Positions 7,001-13,760 of a stretch of 15,530 bases of DNA are shown piece after piece. The position numbers were made by a program, and so were the translations under genes. Origin of the DNA: Nitrospinaceae bacterium. Its GTDB lineage: Bacteria; Nitrospinota; Nitrospinia; Nitrospinales; VA-1. Below the pieces are notes generated by a model. The model made no database searches. It saw only the letters and a program-made list of their open reading frames with translations, and was not told the DNA's origin. The stretch lies in NCBI GenBank assembly GCA_016763735.1, contig JAESTE010000143.1, positions 1-15,530 on the forward strand. Reading direction: 5' to 3'. Position 1 is the first letter of the stretch, and each line of letters starts with the position of its first letter.

Positions 7001-7748
7001 CATTACCTGCTGGACCTACGGGACCTGTTGCGCCTATCACGCCCGGTGCTCCATCGAGACCGTTTGTTCCATCGGTACCTGCAGGACCTGTTAAGCCTAT
7101 GGGACCTATCGCACCCACTGAACCATCGTTACCTGCTGGACCTTGTGGTCCGGCAACGCCAGTTGCACCGATGGCTCCATCGTTTCCTGCAGGACCGGTT
7201 GCACCTACAGCACCATCAACACCATTTGTTCCGTCATTACCTACTGGACCTGTCGCACCAATTGCTCCGTCGAGACCATTTGTTCCATCAGAACCTGCTG
7301 CACCAACAGCACCATCATTTCCTGCGGGGCCTTGTGGCCCGGCAACGCCGACTGCCCCATCTGCCCCAGGGGCACCCTGTGGTCCGGGATCGCCTTGATC
7401 GCCTTTAGTTGGAACAGAGGGATCGAGGTCTTGTAGCTTAATGGTTCCGTTTTTAATTTTTGCAGAAGTGATTGCTTCATTTTGTATCTTGCCTGTCTTC
7501 ACCGAGCCGGGGGCCAGTTTGCCGGAGGTGATCGCTTGACTGGCGATTTTTCCGGTGGTGACCGCCTTACTATCAATTTTTTTTGTGGTAATGGCTTTGT
7601 TAAACAGGTCCCCTGTATTTACCGTTTGCGCAAAAGCCAAATTGGAAAAGTTTGGATGGGTGAAAACAATGGGTGTAACAAGAATAGAAAGGATAAACAG
7701 AAATGTAAATATAAGTGCGGTGCCCGAACGTTCGATGAAGGACTTCAT
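4086..7748 (-). CDS. Large secreted collagen-like protein with stalk and two YadA-like head regions
   Basis: The protein has 1220 residues. A long signal peptide ends near residue 40 (LAFA-QT). Residues 45-112 hold repeats of the type AITSGKIA/GTIKLQDL. Residues 116-421 are 102 uninterrupted Gly-X-Y triplets, rich in GPQGPAGND, GAIGAT and GTNGLD, able to form a collagen triple helix. Residues 425-580 look like a coiled stalk with repeated NATNIATNTSSIAAI units. Head region 1 (612-800) and head region 2 (889-1205) are built of SSISGG..NTASG repeats resembling YadA/trimeric autotransporter heads. Each head is introduced by a matching module (TLLLT.NLQV...GTGNV.IGYNE...KTGSHNL.VG). The protein ends at IQTIPALP with no YadA beta-barrel anchor, no LPXTG and no Phe-ending strand. 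Start: GGGGAG precedes the ATG by about 10 bases. Surface fibre or adhesin is the best inference; trimerisation is expected from both collagen and head repeats. Confidence 0.85.
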   Translation of the reverse strand: MKSFIERSGTALIFTFLFILSILVTPIVFTHPNFSNLAFAQTVNTGDLFNKAITTKKIDSKAVTTGKIASQAITSGKLAPGSVKTGKIQNEAITSAKIKNGTIKLQDLDPSVPTKGDQGDPGPQGAPGADGAVGVAGPQGPAGNDGAVGAAGSDGTNGLDGAIGATGPVGNDGTNGVDGAVGATGPAGNDGAIGATGVAGPQGPAGNDGSVGAIGPIGLTGPAGTDGTNGLDGAPGVIGATGPVGPAGNDGTNGAVGATGVAGPQGPAGNDGAIGATGVAGPQGPTGNDGAVGAVGAAGSDGTNGLEGAIGATGVAGPQGPAGNDGAVGAAGSDGTNGLDGAIGATGVAGPQGPAGNDGAVGAAGSDGTNGLDGAVGAVGPQGPTGNDGAIGATGPAGTIGAIGPIGLTGSTGPAGADGQDADPNDVTDLQARVTQLETLLASLTTNVAAIVIPDVSGIATNATSIATNTSSIAAINVPDIAPLQASINALDAGQSAQDGLITTLQTNVAAIVVPDVSGIATNATNIATNTSAIGNIVIPDVTGIATNATNIATNTSSIAAIDVTQLTTDVTALNDTFSGVTRNGSTLLLTNLNLQVVSGAGTTDGAVTGTGNVLIGYNEGISPYLTPPGPGGGGPPLPAPSKTGSHNLIVGKGGNYESYGGIVAGLDNTISAPYASVTGGRENTTTGDTSSIGAGWRNTASATNSSVSGGQFNTASDSSASVSGGSGNTASGGTSSVSGGSGNTASTYNTSISGGVSNSANGQNSSINGGFQNTTTANASTISGGRSNTASGTQSVVGGGTNVVASALNDWKGGTVAADITALQTDVAAIVVPDVSGLNADVTELKSRFSGVSRGPTGPNGENTLLLTGMNLQVTNGFNGTQTLGNGTGNVIIGYNEPIVAFLGDHDDNAATPDEPQNRKTGSHNLVVGRGHNYQSYGGLVSGQFNVISGAYSSVTGGLRNQATSNYSSISGGERGTATGYASSISGGYLGTAGINAYASVGGGYDNEAAAYASSISGGRSNRTNSSYSSVSGGASNLASGTYSSISGGFDNTTGTNNLTVDDTDAVSYTGNFSSISGGRLNTASGAFSSVSGGFYNDADGAYSSIDGGASNDALSIGSNISGGFNNTTSGINTSTSSPVDSEGVLYPLMSFDSISGGSSNKTTASRASVSGGTGNTASAVYSSVSGGQNNKAETTSSSILGGTFKTTTSSIQTIPALP
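6486..7403 (-). repeat. Collagen Gly-X-Y coding repeat with 99-bp higher-order units
   Basis: This stretch encodes 102 Gly-X-Y triplets in an unbroken 9-bp period. On top of this is a 33-residue unit (GAAGSDGTNGL.. to GNDGAV). Three units lie in direct tandem, at residues 296-328, 329-361 and from 362 (DNA 6863-6765, 6764-6666, and from 6665), with strong nucleotide similarity. Partial copies recur nearer the N-terminus. Such arrays expand and contract by slippage or recombination, so the length may vary among strains and may be mis-assembled in short-read data. Confidence 0.9.
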
Positions 7749-7925
7749 GAACTTTTCTCCCCGAAAATATTAATTATGAATAGAAACTTTAATGTATTTA
7801 AAAAATAAAATGGTCTTGGTAGACCAAAAACAGTTTTACAGTCAGGTGGGACACTTTCGGATCTCTCTAAAATATAGAAATCCCGAGATATCGAAAATCC
7901 GAAAACACCTGAGTTTTGGCTTTAT

Positions 7926-7955
7926 TTGATATTGATAGCAAGGTAAATGAGTCAA
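7926..7955 (-). promoter_or_regulatory. Possible promoter for the collagen-like gene
   Basis: On the minus strand TTGACT (7950-7955) and TATCAA (7926-7931) are separated by 18 bp, an acceptable sigma-70 arrangement. It would give a leader of roughly 170 bases before the ATG at 7748. A small hairpin, TGGTCT-TGGT-AGACCA (about 7810-7825), lies in that leader. The match is by eye, and an AT-rich spacer easily produces such boxes. Confidence 0.3.
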
Positions 7956-8004
7956 AAAGGACTTTTTAGATTTTCTAATGCATGGCTATTTTGAGGGGGG
8001 GTAC

Positions 8005-9756
8005 TCAGGGGGTTTTTACTTCTGTTTCTTCAACCATTTGCAGACTTTTGAGGGTGTAAAGTTTGTGGTAGAGGCCTTCTTCTTTCATCAATTGGGCGTG
8101 GTTGCCGCTTTCGATGATCTTTCCTTTATCTAATACGATTATCCGTTCGGCATTGTGGATGGTGGATGAACGATGCGCAATGATGAATGAGGTACGGTCT
8201 TGCATCAGCCTTTCCAGTGCTTCCTGAATCAGCAGTTCGGATTCGTTATCCAGTGCCGATGTGGCTTCATCCAAAATCAGGATACGCGGGTTTTTCAAGA
8301 TAGCGCGGGCGATGGCGATGCGCTGTCTTTGCCCTGCTGAAAGGCGGATGCCTTTTTCGCCGACGATGGTTTCGTATTCTTCTGGCGTTTCCATAATAAA
8401 GTTATGCGCGTTGGCGGCTTTTGCGGCTTCAATAACTTCTTCTTTAGACACACCGGGCTTGGCGTATTCGATATTCTCTAAAATTGTTCCGCCAAACAGA
8501 ATCGTTTCTTGTGGAACGATCCCTATTTGTTGCCAGTAACTGGATTGTTGTACAGACTTCAACGGAACATCGTCGATGCGTATCTCACCTTTAATCGGAT
8601 CATAAAATCGGTGCAACAGTTGCACCAGTGTGCTTTTGCCTGCGCCGCTCGGGCCTACCAATGCTATTGTCTGCCCCGGTTCCACGGTGAAGCTGATTCC
8701 CCGAATCACTTGCTGATCTTCGCGGTAATGGAAATGGACGTCATCGAGTTCTACTTTGCCTTCGATACGCGGCAGGGGTTTGGCGTCGGGTAGGTCGCGG
8801 ACTTCGCCTTCCATTGCGAGGATTTCAAAAACCCGTTTGCTGGCACCGACTCCTTCTTGCATGCGCGCGTATAAGCGTGCGAAACTCCCCATCGGCCCTG
8901 CAATGATGGTGGCGTATAGGATGAAGGCGATGAGCTCCCCTGGACTGATTTCCCCAAGGATGACTTCGCGTCCTCCATACCACAGTAAGACAAGTGATGT
9001 GCTGAAGGCGATGAACCCGATACTCGGACCAAAAAACGACGAGATGATCACACGTTTTTTAGCGGACTGAAAACTGTCTTCGATGGCGCTGCCAAAGCGT
9101 TCGTTTTCAAGTTTGCTACGGACGAATGATTTTACAACCTGTATGCAGGAAATATTTTCTTCCAGTATGGTGGTGGAGGTGGCGAGCTTGTCTTGAATTT
9201 CTGTGGACAATTTTTTTAGTTTGCGTCCGAAAATTCTGGCAAACAATACAAGCACCGGCGCGAGGACGAGAATCAGACAAGTCAGCTTCCAGTTCATATA
9301 AGTGATAATAATGATGCCACCAAACAGTCGAATGGATTGCTGTAGTAGTGTTGCTGGAAGATCGGTCACAATGTTTTCGATAGTGGTGATATCGTTGGTC
9401 ATGCGCGAGACGATTTCGCCAGTGCGGCGTTTGACAAAGAAGCTGAGTGAAAGCGTATGCAGATGTTTGAACAGCTTGATGCGGAAATCGCTGATGGCGC
9501 GTTTTTCGGTCAGATCAAATAAATAATTATGTGCGGTAGAGAATATCAGTTGCAGAAGAAAGAGTCCGGCAATACTGAGCGTCAGGTTGTTCATCAGGGC
9601 CATGTTTTTTTCAACCATGACGACATCTACCAGTTTTTTGATATAGAGAGGGACTGCAAGGTTCGTCAATGAAGCAATGATGAGACAGAAAGCTCCGACG
9701 TACAGTGCTTTCTTATAAGGAACGAGAAGTATCAGGAGTTGTCTATAATTTTTCAT
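8005..9756 (-). CDS. MsbA-type ABC exporter (fused membrane and ATPase domains)
   Basis: The protein has 583 residues, the standard length for a homodimeric exporter half-transporter. Residues 1-310 form the six-helix membrane domain. The ATPase domain follows with Walker A GPSGAGKST (368-376), Q-loop Gln416 (VPQETILF), signature LSAGQRQR (472-479), Walker B ILILDE (492-497) with the D-loop SALD, and switch His528 (IIAHR). The signature reads LSAGQ instead of LSGGQ, a tolerated variant. The best family match is the MsbA/lipid-exporter group, which flips lipid A core or other amphiphiles across the inner membrane; peptide or drug export cannot be excluded. No strong ribosome site is visible before the ATG at 9756. 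It is divergent from the mqnP-like gene across 76 bp and lies 256 bp upstream of the collagen-like gene on the same strand. There is no clear terminator between them, so read-through is possible. Confidence 0.9.
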   Translation of the reverse strand: MKNYRQLLILLVPYKKALYVGAFCLIIASLTNLAVPLYIKKLVDVVMVEKNMALMNNLTLSIAGLFLLQLIFSTAHNYLFDLTEKRAISDFRIKLFKHLHTLSLSFFVKRRTGEIVSRMTNDITTIENIVTDLPATLLQQSIRLFGGIIIITYMNWKLTCLILVLAPVLVLFARIFGRKLKKLSTEIQDKLATSTTILEENISCIQVVKSFVRSKLENERFGSAIEDSFQSAKKRVIISSFFGPSIGFIAFSTSLVLLWYGGREVILGEISPGELIAFILYATIIAGPMGSFARLYARMQEGVGASKRVFEILAMEGEVRDLPDAKPLPRIEGKVELDDVHFHYREDQQVIRGISFTVEPGQTIALVGPSGAGKSTLVQLLHRFYDPIKGEIRIDDVPLKSVQQSSYWQQIGIVPQETILFGGTILENIEYAKPGVSKEEVIEAAKAANAHNFIMETPEEYETIVGEKGIRLSAGQRQRIAIARAILKNPRILILDEATSALDNESELLIQEALERLMQDRTSFIIAHRSSTIHNAERIIVLDKGKIIESGNHAQLMKEEGLYHKLYTLKSLQMVEETEVKTP

Positions 9757-9832
9757 TTAAGATGTGGCGTTTTTGGTTAAGCTGGTTAATGTAGCATATT
9801 TCTTTTGCAGACCGGATAAGTGAGGATATTTT
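9757..9832. promoter_or_regulatory. Divergent intergenic region between the ABC exporter and the mqnP-like gene
   Basis: These 76 bp must carry the start signals for both flanking genes. A direct repeat TGGTTAA occurs at 9774-9780 and 9783-9789 with a 9-bp period. GAGGA at 9822-9826 is the ribosome site of the plus-strand gene. No convincing -35/-10 pair can be chosen by eye in either direction. Confidence 0.4.
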
Positions 9833-10690
9833 TTGCTGGCTAAACTTTCAGCTATATTCGCGGACATTAAGTTTCAGCATACGGTTTTTGCATTGCCGTT
9901 TGCAGTTATGAGCGCTTTCATTGCTGCAGGGGGAGTGCCTGAAGCTGAGAAGATGATGTGGATCGTTGTATGTATGGTCGGCGCAAGAAGTGCAGCGATG
10001 GCTTTTAATCGCATTGTCGATGCTCGGTTTGATGTGAAGAATCCGCGTACACAGGATCGAGCGTTACCTTCCGGTCGTGTGGATGTGAAAAGCTATTGGT
10101 TGTTTTTGATCACTTCTTCTGCGCTTTTTATCTTTGCTGCAGGGATGTTGAATAGTCTCGCGCTTTATTTAGCGCCCGTTGCGTTGGTGATTGTGTTTTT
10201 TTATTCGTTGACCAAACGGTTCACCGCTTATTCGCATTTTTGGTTGGGGCTCGCCATTTCGATTGCGCCGGTGGGGGCCTGGGTAGCTATTCGTGAAGAA
10301 ATTTCTTTTGTTTCTTTGCTGTTGGGGGCGGTGGTGGTTTTCTGGTTGGTAGGGTTCGATATTCTCTATTCATGTATGGATATGAAGTTTGATCGCGAAA
10401 GTAATTTGAATTCTATTCCCCAAAAATTTGGACTTAAAAATGCGTTGCGCATTGCGTTTGCTTCGCATGGTTTAATGATAGTTTTGCTATTTGCACTTTT
10501 ACAGCCGGTTAGCGAGTTGGGGATTTTGTATGGTGCCGGGGTAGTGATTGTTGCTGGATTATTGGTTTATGAACATTCGTTGGTGCGCCCGGATGATCTC
10601 TCTAAAATCAATATGGCATTTTTTAATGTGAATGGAATTATTAGTATGGGCCTTATGGTTTTTATCATTGTGGACTGCACGTGGTTTTGA
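9833..10690 (+). CDS. mqnP: UbiA-family polyprenyltransferase, probably MqnP of the futalosine menaquinone pathway
   Basis: The protein has 285 residues with about eight hydrophobic helices, typical of the UbiA superfamily. The first Asp-rich motif is NRIVDARFD (Asn59, Asp63, Asp67), followed by KNPRTQDRALPSG. The second is DILYSCMDMKFDRE (Asp176, Asp183, Asp187). These bind the Mg-prenyl-diphosphate. The enzyme attaches a polyprenyl chain to an aromatic acid. It resembles the UbiA-like group that accompanies mqn genes, and mqnE lies 429 bp downstream, so a menaquinone role is favoured over 4-hydroxybenzoate prenylation for ubiquinone. The start is a TTG at 9833, supported by GAGGA (9822-9826) 6 bases upstream; there is no suitable ATG before residue 26, which would cut the first helix. 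Confidence 0.85.
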   Translation: MLAKLSAIFADIKFQHTVFALPFAVMSAFIAAGGVPEAEKMMWIVVCMVGARSAAMAFNRIVDARFDVKNPRTQDRALPSGRVDVKSYWLFLITSSALFIFAAGMLNSLALYLAPVALVIVFFYSLTKRFTAYSHFWLGLAISIAPVGAWVAIREEISFVSLLLGAVVVFWLVGFDILYSCMDMKFDRESNLNSIPQKFGLKNALRIAFASHGLMIVLLFALLQPVSELGILYGAGVVIVAGLLVYEHSLVRPDDLSKINMAFFNVNGIISMGLMVFIIVDCTWF

Positions 10691-10726
10691 AAAATCAACA
10701 CAAACAAGGGATGCGTGTAAGCGCAG

Positions 10727-10933
10727 ATGATGGGGAGCATATTTGACTGCAATTCAGCCAAATTTTGCGGGGATACTAAAAGGCATCTTGCTCGAAAAAT
10801 TCACCTGAATCTGAATGATAATAAAATTTCTGTTGACTTGCCGTCTTTTGACGGGAATCATTTTAAGTATCAACATATTGGTGGACTTGTAACTGAAGGA
10901 ATGTCAAAGAAAGAGTTGTTCGACTGTTCATAG
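10727..10933 (+). CDS. Doubtful small ORF in the mqnP-mqnE spacer
   Basis: This is a 68-residue open frame, mixed polar, with no signal peptide or membrane helix and no family that I recognise. There is no good ribosome site before its ATG. The spacer (10691-11119, 429 bp) is long for two pathway genes, so this may be a leftover of a decayed gene rather than a working one. The rest of the spacer holds only the 21-bp tandem repeat at 11039-11080. Confidence 0.2.
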   Translation: MMGSIFDCNSAKFCGDTKRHLARKIHLNLNDNKISVDLPSFDGNHFKYQHIGGLVTEGMSKKELFDCS

Positions 10934-11038
10934 ATGGTTAGTTGATAGCTAATTTAAGCGCAATGCACTTAATAGAACTAGAGAGGTTTAAATCTATGCG
11001 GAACGGTGGTTATTTTTGAGCGAAAACAGTTCTCAAGT

Positions 11039-11080
11039 TACTGCAAAATCTAGTATAATTACTGCAAAATCTAGTATAAT
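11039..11080 (+). repeat. Perfect 21-bp tandem duplication, each copy ending in TATAAT, upstream of mqnE
   Basis: Positions 11039-11059 and 11060-11080 are identical. Each copy starts TACTGCAAAATC and ends in AGTATAAT, so a consensus -10 hexamer occurs at 11054-11059 and again at 11075-11080. The 21-bp period equals two helical turns, keeping both boxes on the same face of the DNA. No good -35 lies 16-18 bp before either box. The mqnE ATG is 40 bp after the second copy, so these are plausible twin promoters or a duplicated protein-binding site. Confidence 0.7.
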
Positions 11081-11119
11081 TTTTTCTCCTCATAATTAAT
11101 TTAACAGGTGTGACCTTTT

Positions 11120-12223
11120 ATGCTTTTTGAGTTCGAAGACAAAAATTTAAATCCCATTTTTGAAAAAGTAAGTGCTCAGGAACGATTATCTTTCGATGAC
11201 GGCGTGACGCTTTGGAAAACTTCGGACCTTCTAGGTGTCGGTTATTTGGCGAACCTGGTTCGCGAACGGATGAATGGGGATAATACTTATTTCATTCATA
11301 ACCGTCATATCAACCCCACTAATATTTGTATTCACAGTTGTCAGTTTTGTGCTTTTGGTGTGAAGGAAGATCATCCGCATGCGTATGAAAAATCTTTGGA
11401 TGATATTTTCTCGGATGCAGAAAAATATAATGGTGGAGAAGTCAGCGAGTTTCATATTGTTGGCGGTCTTCACCCCGATCTACCTTTTGAATATTATCTG
11501 GACATGCTGAAGGGATTGAAAGAACGGTTTCCCGAAGTTCATATCCAGGCGTTCACGGCTATTGAATTGGGTTATCTGGCTGAACTGGCAAATTTACCCC
11601 TTGATGAAACCTTGATGATACTTAAGGATGCCGGCCTTGGGTCTATCCCGGGGGGTGGTGCTGAAATTTTTGCGAAAAGGGTTCGTAGAAAAATTTGTGG
11701 TGAAAAATTAATTGCTGAGGACTGGCTGAATGTTCATGAAGCGGCACATGGTTTGGGATTAAAAAGTAATGCGACCATGTTATACGGTCATTTAGAGACT
11801 GTGGAGGAAAGGGCTGACCATTTAGTTCGATTAAGGGAGTTGCAGGATAGGACAAATGGATTTGTTACCTTTATCCCATTGGCGTTTCATCCTGAAAATA
11901 CGGTTTTGGAATTTTTAAAGACCACGCCGGGTCAGCTTGATCTCAGGGCTTTGGCGGTGTCGAGATTGATGTTGGATAATTTCCCACATATTAAAGCTTT
12001 CTGGATTATGATCACTCCCAAAATTGCTCAATTGGCGCAATCGTTTGGTGCTGATGATATGGATGGTACGGTTGTTGAGGAAAAGATTATTCATGCTGCT
12101 GGGGCGGCAACGGATCAGGTTTTCCATCAAGATCAAATCATAAGTATGATTACTGAAGCGGGTCGAAAACCTGTGGAGCGCGATACTCTTTATGAAAAAG
12201 TAGAACAGGTGACAGGGGTATAA
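11120..12223 (+). CDS. mqnE: Aminofutalosine synthase MqnE (radical SAM)
   Basis: The protein has 367 residues, normal for the family. MqnE is a radical S-adenosylmethionine enzyme that joins the adenosyl radical to 3-[(1-carboxyvinyl)oxy]benzoate to give aminofutalosine, the second step of the futalosine menaquinone pathway. The 4Fe-4S ligands are Cys70, Cys74 and Cys77 in NICIHSCQFCAFG. Other family-like segments are HIVGGLHPDLPFEYY, SIPGGGAEIF and KSNATMLYGHLET. MqnC is a close relative, but the GGGAEIF..RVR.KIC.EK stretch and overall pattern favour MqnE. AGGTG (11107-11111) lies about 8 bases before the ATG. The only other pathway gene in view is the mqnP-like one upstream; mqnA, B, C and D must be elsewhere. 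Confidence 0.92.
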   Translation: MLFEFEDKNLNPIFEKVSAQERLSFDDGVTLWKTSDLLGVGYLANLVRERMNGDNTYFIHNRHINPTNICIHSCQFCAFGVKEDHPHAYEKSLDDIFSDAEKYNGGEVSEFHIVGGLHPDLPFEYYLDMLKGLKERFPEVHIQAFTAIELGYLAELANLPLDETLMILKDAGLGSIPGGGAEIFAKRVRRKICGEKLIAEDWLNVHEAAHGLGLKSNATMLYGHLETVEERADHLVRLRELQDRTNGFVTFIPLAFHPENTVLEFLKTTPGQLDLRALAVSRLMLDNFPHIKAFWIMITPKIAQLAQSFGADDMDGTVVEEKIIHAAGAATDQVFHQDQIISMITEAGRKPVERDTLYEKVEQVTGV

Positions 12224-12305
12224 CGGGCTATAGGCTTCTGATAATCAGCTAGATGGCGGGGTATTTGCTGATGTTACATAATAGTAACCTGATCTCGATT
12301 TAATC

Positions 12306-12333
12306 TTTACATTTGTGGTGTATTTAATATAGT
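12306..12333 (+). promoter_or_regulatory. Probable sigma-70 promoter of cheY
   Basis: TTTACA (12306-12311) and TATAGT (12328-12333) are separated by 16 bp, about 110 bp before the cheY start. An inverted repeat GTTAC (12273-12277) / GTAAC (12284-12288) with a 6-base loop lies just upstream and may belong to the end of mqnE transcription or to regulation. The assignment is by consensus only. Confidence 0.45.
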
Positions 12334-12441
12334 GTAGAGTTCCAAACGACAATTTATTGATTTTGGCTTACTTAGGTTAAACCGTCTTGAGCGTGATGTT
12401 CGGGCATTGTTTCAACTCTATTGTGAAAAAGGAAAAACGAC

Positions 12442-12819
12442 ATGGGGTACGAAGGTAAAAAAGTTCTGGTGGTGGATGATTCTGCGGTGATGCGGCAAAT
12501 TATTAAGAAAAACCTGAAAGAGCTTGGGTTTACCGAGCTGTCGGAAGCGGAAGATGGTGCCGCTGGCCTTAAAAAAGCGGGTGAAGAGCCGGTAGATTTA
12601 ATTGTGTCGGATTGGAATATGCCGAATATGACGGGTTTGGAGTTTCTTAAAGCGGTTAGGGCAGATGCTAATTTAAAGGGAATTGCTTTTATCATGGTTA
12701 CTTCGGAAGCCGATAAAGAAAAAATTATGGAAGCAGTTCAAGCTGGGGTGAATCAATATATCGTAAAACCCTTTAATGCTATGCAACTAGAAGAGAAAAT
12801 TAAAGCCATTAAATTTTGA
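12442..12819 (+). CDS. cheY: CheY-type single-domain response regulator
   Basis: The protein has 125 residues, a receiver domain alone. The acidic pocket is Asp12/Asp13 (VVDDS), the phosphoacceptor is Asp57 (SDWNMP), the switch is Thr87 (MVTSEA), and Lys109 lies in VKPF. These positions coincide with the E. coli CheY numbering. In chemotaxis phospho-CheY binds the flagellar motor switch. AAAGGA (12428-12433) lies 8 bases before the ATG. The next genes are cheX and cheA on the same strand, though a 273-bp gap with its own promoter separates cheY from cheX. A phosphate sink role is also possible if the genome has other CheY copies. Confidence 0.93.
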   Translation: MGYEGKKVLVVDDSAVMRQIIKKNLKELGFTELSEAEDGAAGLKKAGEEPVDLIVSDWNMPNMTGLEFLKAVRADANLKGIAFIMVTSEADKEKIMEAVQAGVNQYIVKPFNAMQLEEKIKAIKF

Positions 12820-12909
12820 TGATTATCTTATAGTACTGCTGGTTTTTTTTACAGCTATAAGGAATATCTGCTAGTGATTGAAAAATAAGGTCTTACTCTA
12901 CTATTTACA

Positions 12910-12938
12910 TTGACGGTTTTAATAGCGTAGCCTATAAT
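12910..12938 (+). promoter_or_regulatory. Strong sigma-70 promoter upstream of cheX
   Basis: TTGACG (12910-12915), a 17-bp spacer and a perfect TATAAT (12933-12938) form a near-consensus promoter. Transcription would begin near 12945 and leave about 148 bases of leader before the cheX ATG at 13093. A separate hairpin, TTATAG...CTG...CAGCTATAA (about 12829-12862) with a T-rich loop, lies between the cheY stop and this promoter. This indicates that cheX-cheA can be expressed independently of cheY. Confidence 0.6.
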
Positions 12939-13092
12939 AATTAACGGAAATTTAAGTTTAAACTACCTTTAAACAATAGGTTAACTTTAATTATGAGTGC
13001 TACGAGAATCGAGTTCGATTTTATTTTTATCGGTCACTCAAATATTTGGAAAGGTTGCCTGAAACGGGGTTGCCCGAAAAAGAGGAACTACC

Positions 13093-13611
13093 ATGCCTAC
13101 AATTGATTTCAGTGAAGGAAAAATTCCGCAGGTTTTAACCGATGTGACTCGGGGTTCCATCTCTTCCATTTTTAATACAATTTTTGGATCGGTGCCCAAA
13201 CACATTGGAGACGGGAATGGCAAAAAGATGGGTGATGGAGTTATCGGCATTATTTCTTTTGTGGGAGATATTAGCTGGATAGTTATGCTGGAACTTCCGA
13301 AAGAATCTGCCAAGGCAATGGCTTCTAAGTTTTGTGGTTTCGATATAGATTATGATAGTGCAGATATGGGAGATGTCGTAGGTGAGCTTGCAAATGTTCT
13401 TGCGGGGGATATTGTTGCCCGCATGGCCAAAGAAGATTTGAAAGCAGCCATGTCTCTACCTACGATTATGCGGGGGCAAAATGTTGAACCCATGTTACCC
13501 AGTGGGCTTCCTTTGGAAAAATTGCATTTTGATATGCCAGAAGGGGAGTTTTTGCTGAAAATCGCAGGAGCTAAATCCGGCGATGTTGTGGGTAGAAAAC
13601 CAGGCGCCTGA
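13093..13611 (+). CDS. cheX: CheX-family CheY-P phosphatase
   Basis: The protein has 172 residues, within the CheC/CheX/FliY phosphatase family. It shows the single catalytic motif E-x2-N in MGDVVGELANVLAGD (Glu98, Asn101), as in CheX; CheC and FliY usually carry two. The rest matches the fold: an N-terminal helix (VTRGSISSIFNTIFG), strands around GVIGIISFVGDISWIVMLELP, and a final FLLKIAG strand. CheX dimers remove the phosphate from CheY-P, so pairing with the nearby cheY gene is natural, and CheZ would not be needed. AGAGGA (13081-13086) lies 6 bases before the ATG. The cheA start follows after 149 bp that contain a short TCCCC-TTTA-GGGGA hairpin (13647-13660). Confidence 0.85.
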   Translation: MPTIDFSEGKIPQVLTDVTRGSISSIFNTIFGSVPKHIGDGNGKKMGDGVIGIISFVGDISWIVMLELPKESAKAMASKFCGFDIDYDSADMGDVVGELANVLAGDIVARMAKEDLKAAMSLPTIMRGQNVEPMLPSGLPLEKLHFDMPEGEFLLKIAGAKSGDVVGRKPGA

Positions 13612-13760
13612 ACTATTCAAATTTGAAATTTCTGTACAACGTTTTATCCCCTTTAGGGGAAGGTAATAAAAATATAAAGCAGAGTGTTGGTGGGCTTTTG
13701 TTTCAATTCTTATCAACACATTGTTAATATCACGAGTTTGTCTAAGTGGGGGGGCATGTG

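Noticed and set aside
6514..7398. A 294-codon plus-strand open frame rich in Pro-Ala-Pro, opposite the collagen region
   Set aside because: It is the mirror of the Gly-X-Y repeat: the 9-bp period lacks stop codons on the opposite strand. Its sequence has no signal, domain or ribosome site of its own.
6551..7436. Further plus-strand open frames rich in Arg/Leu/His or Cys/Thr within the same repeat
   Set aside because: Same cause: low-complexity shadows of the collagen coding repeat in other frames.
13020..13095. Possible sigma-54 promoter before cheX (TTGG...TTGC-like bases)
   Set aside because: The GG and GC elements are not 10 bases apart in any combination; the TTGACG-17-TATAAT promoter upstream is far better.
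13647..13660. Hairpin TCCCC-TTTA-GGGGA between cheX and cheA as a terminator
   Set aside because: The stem has only 5 bp and no T tract follows, so termination is unlikely.
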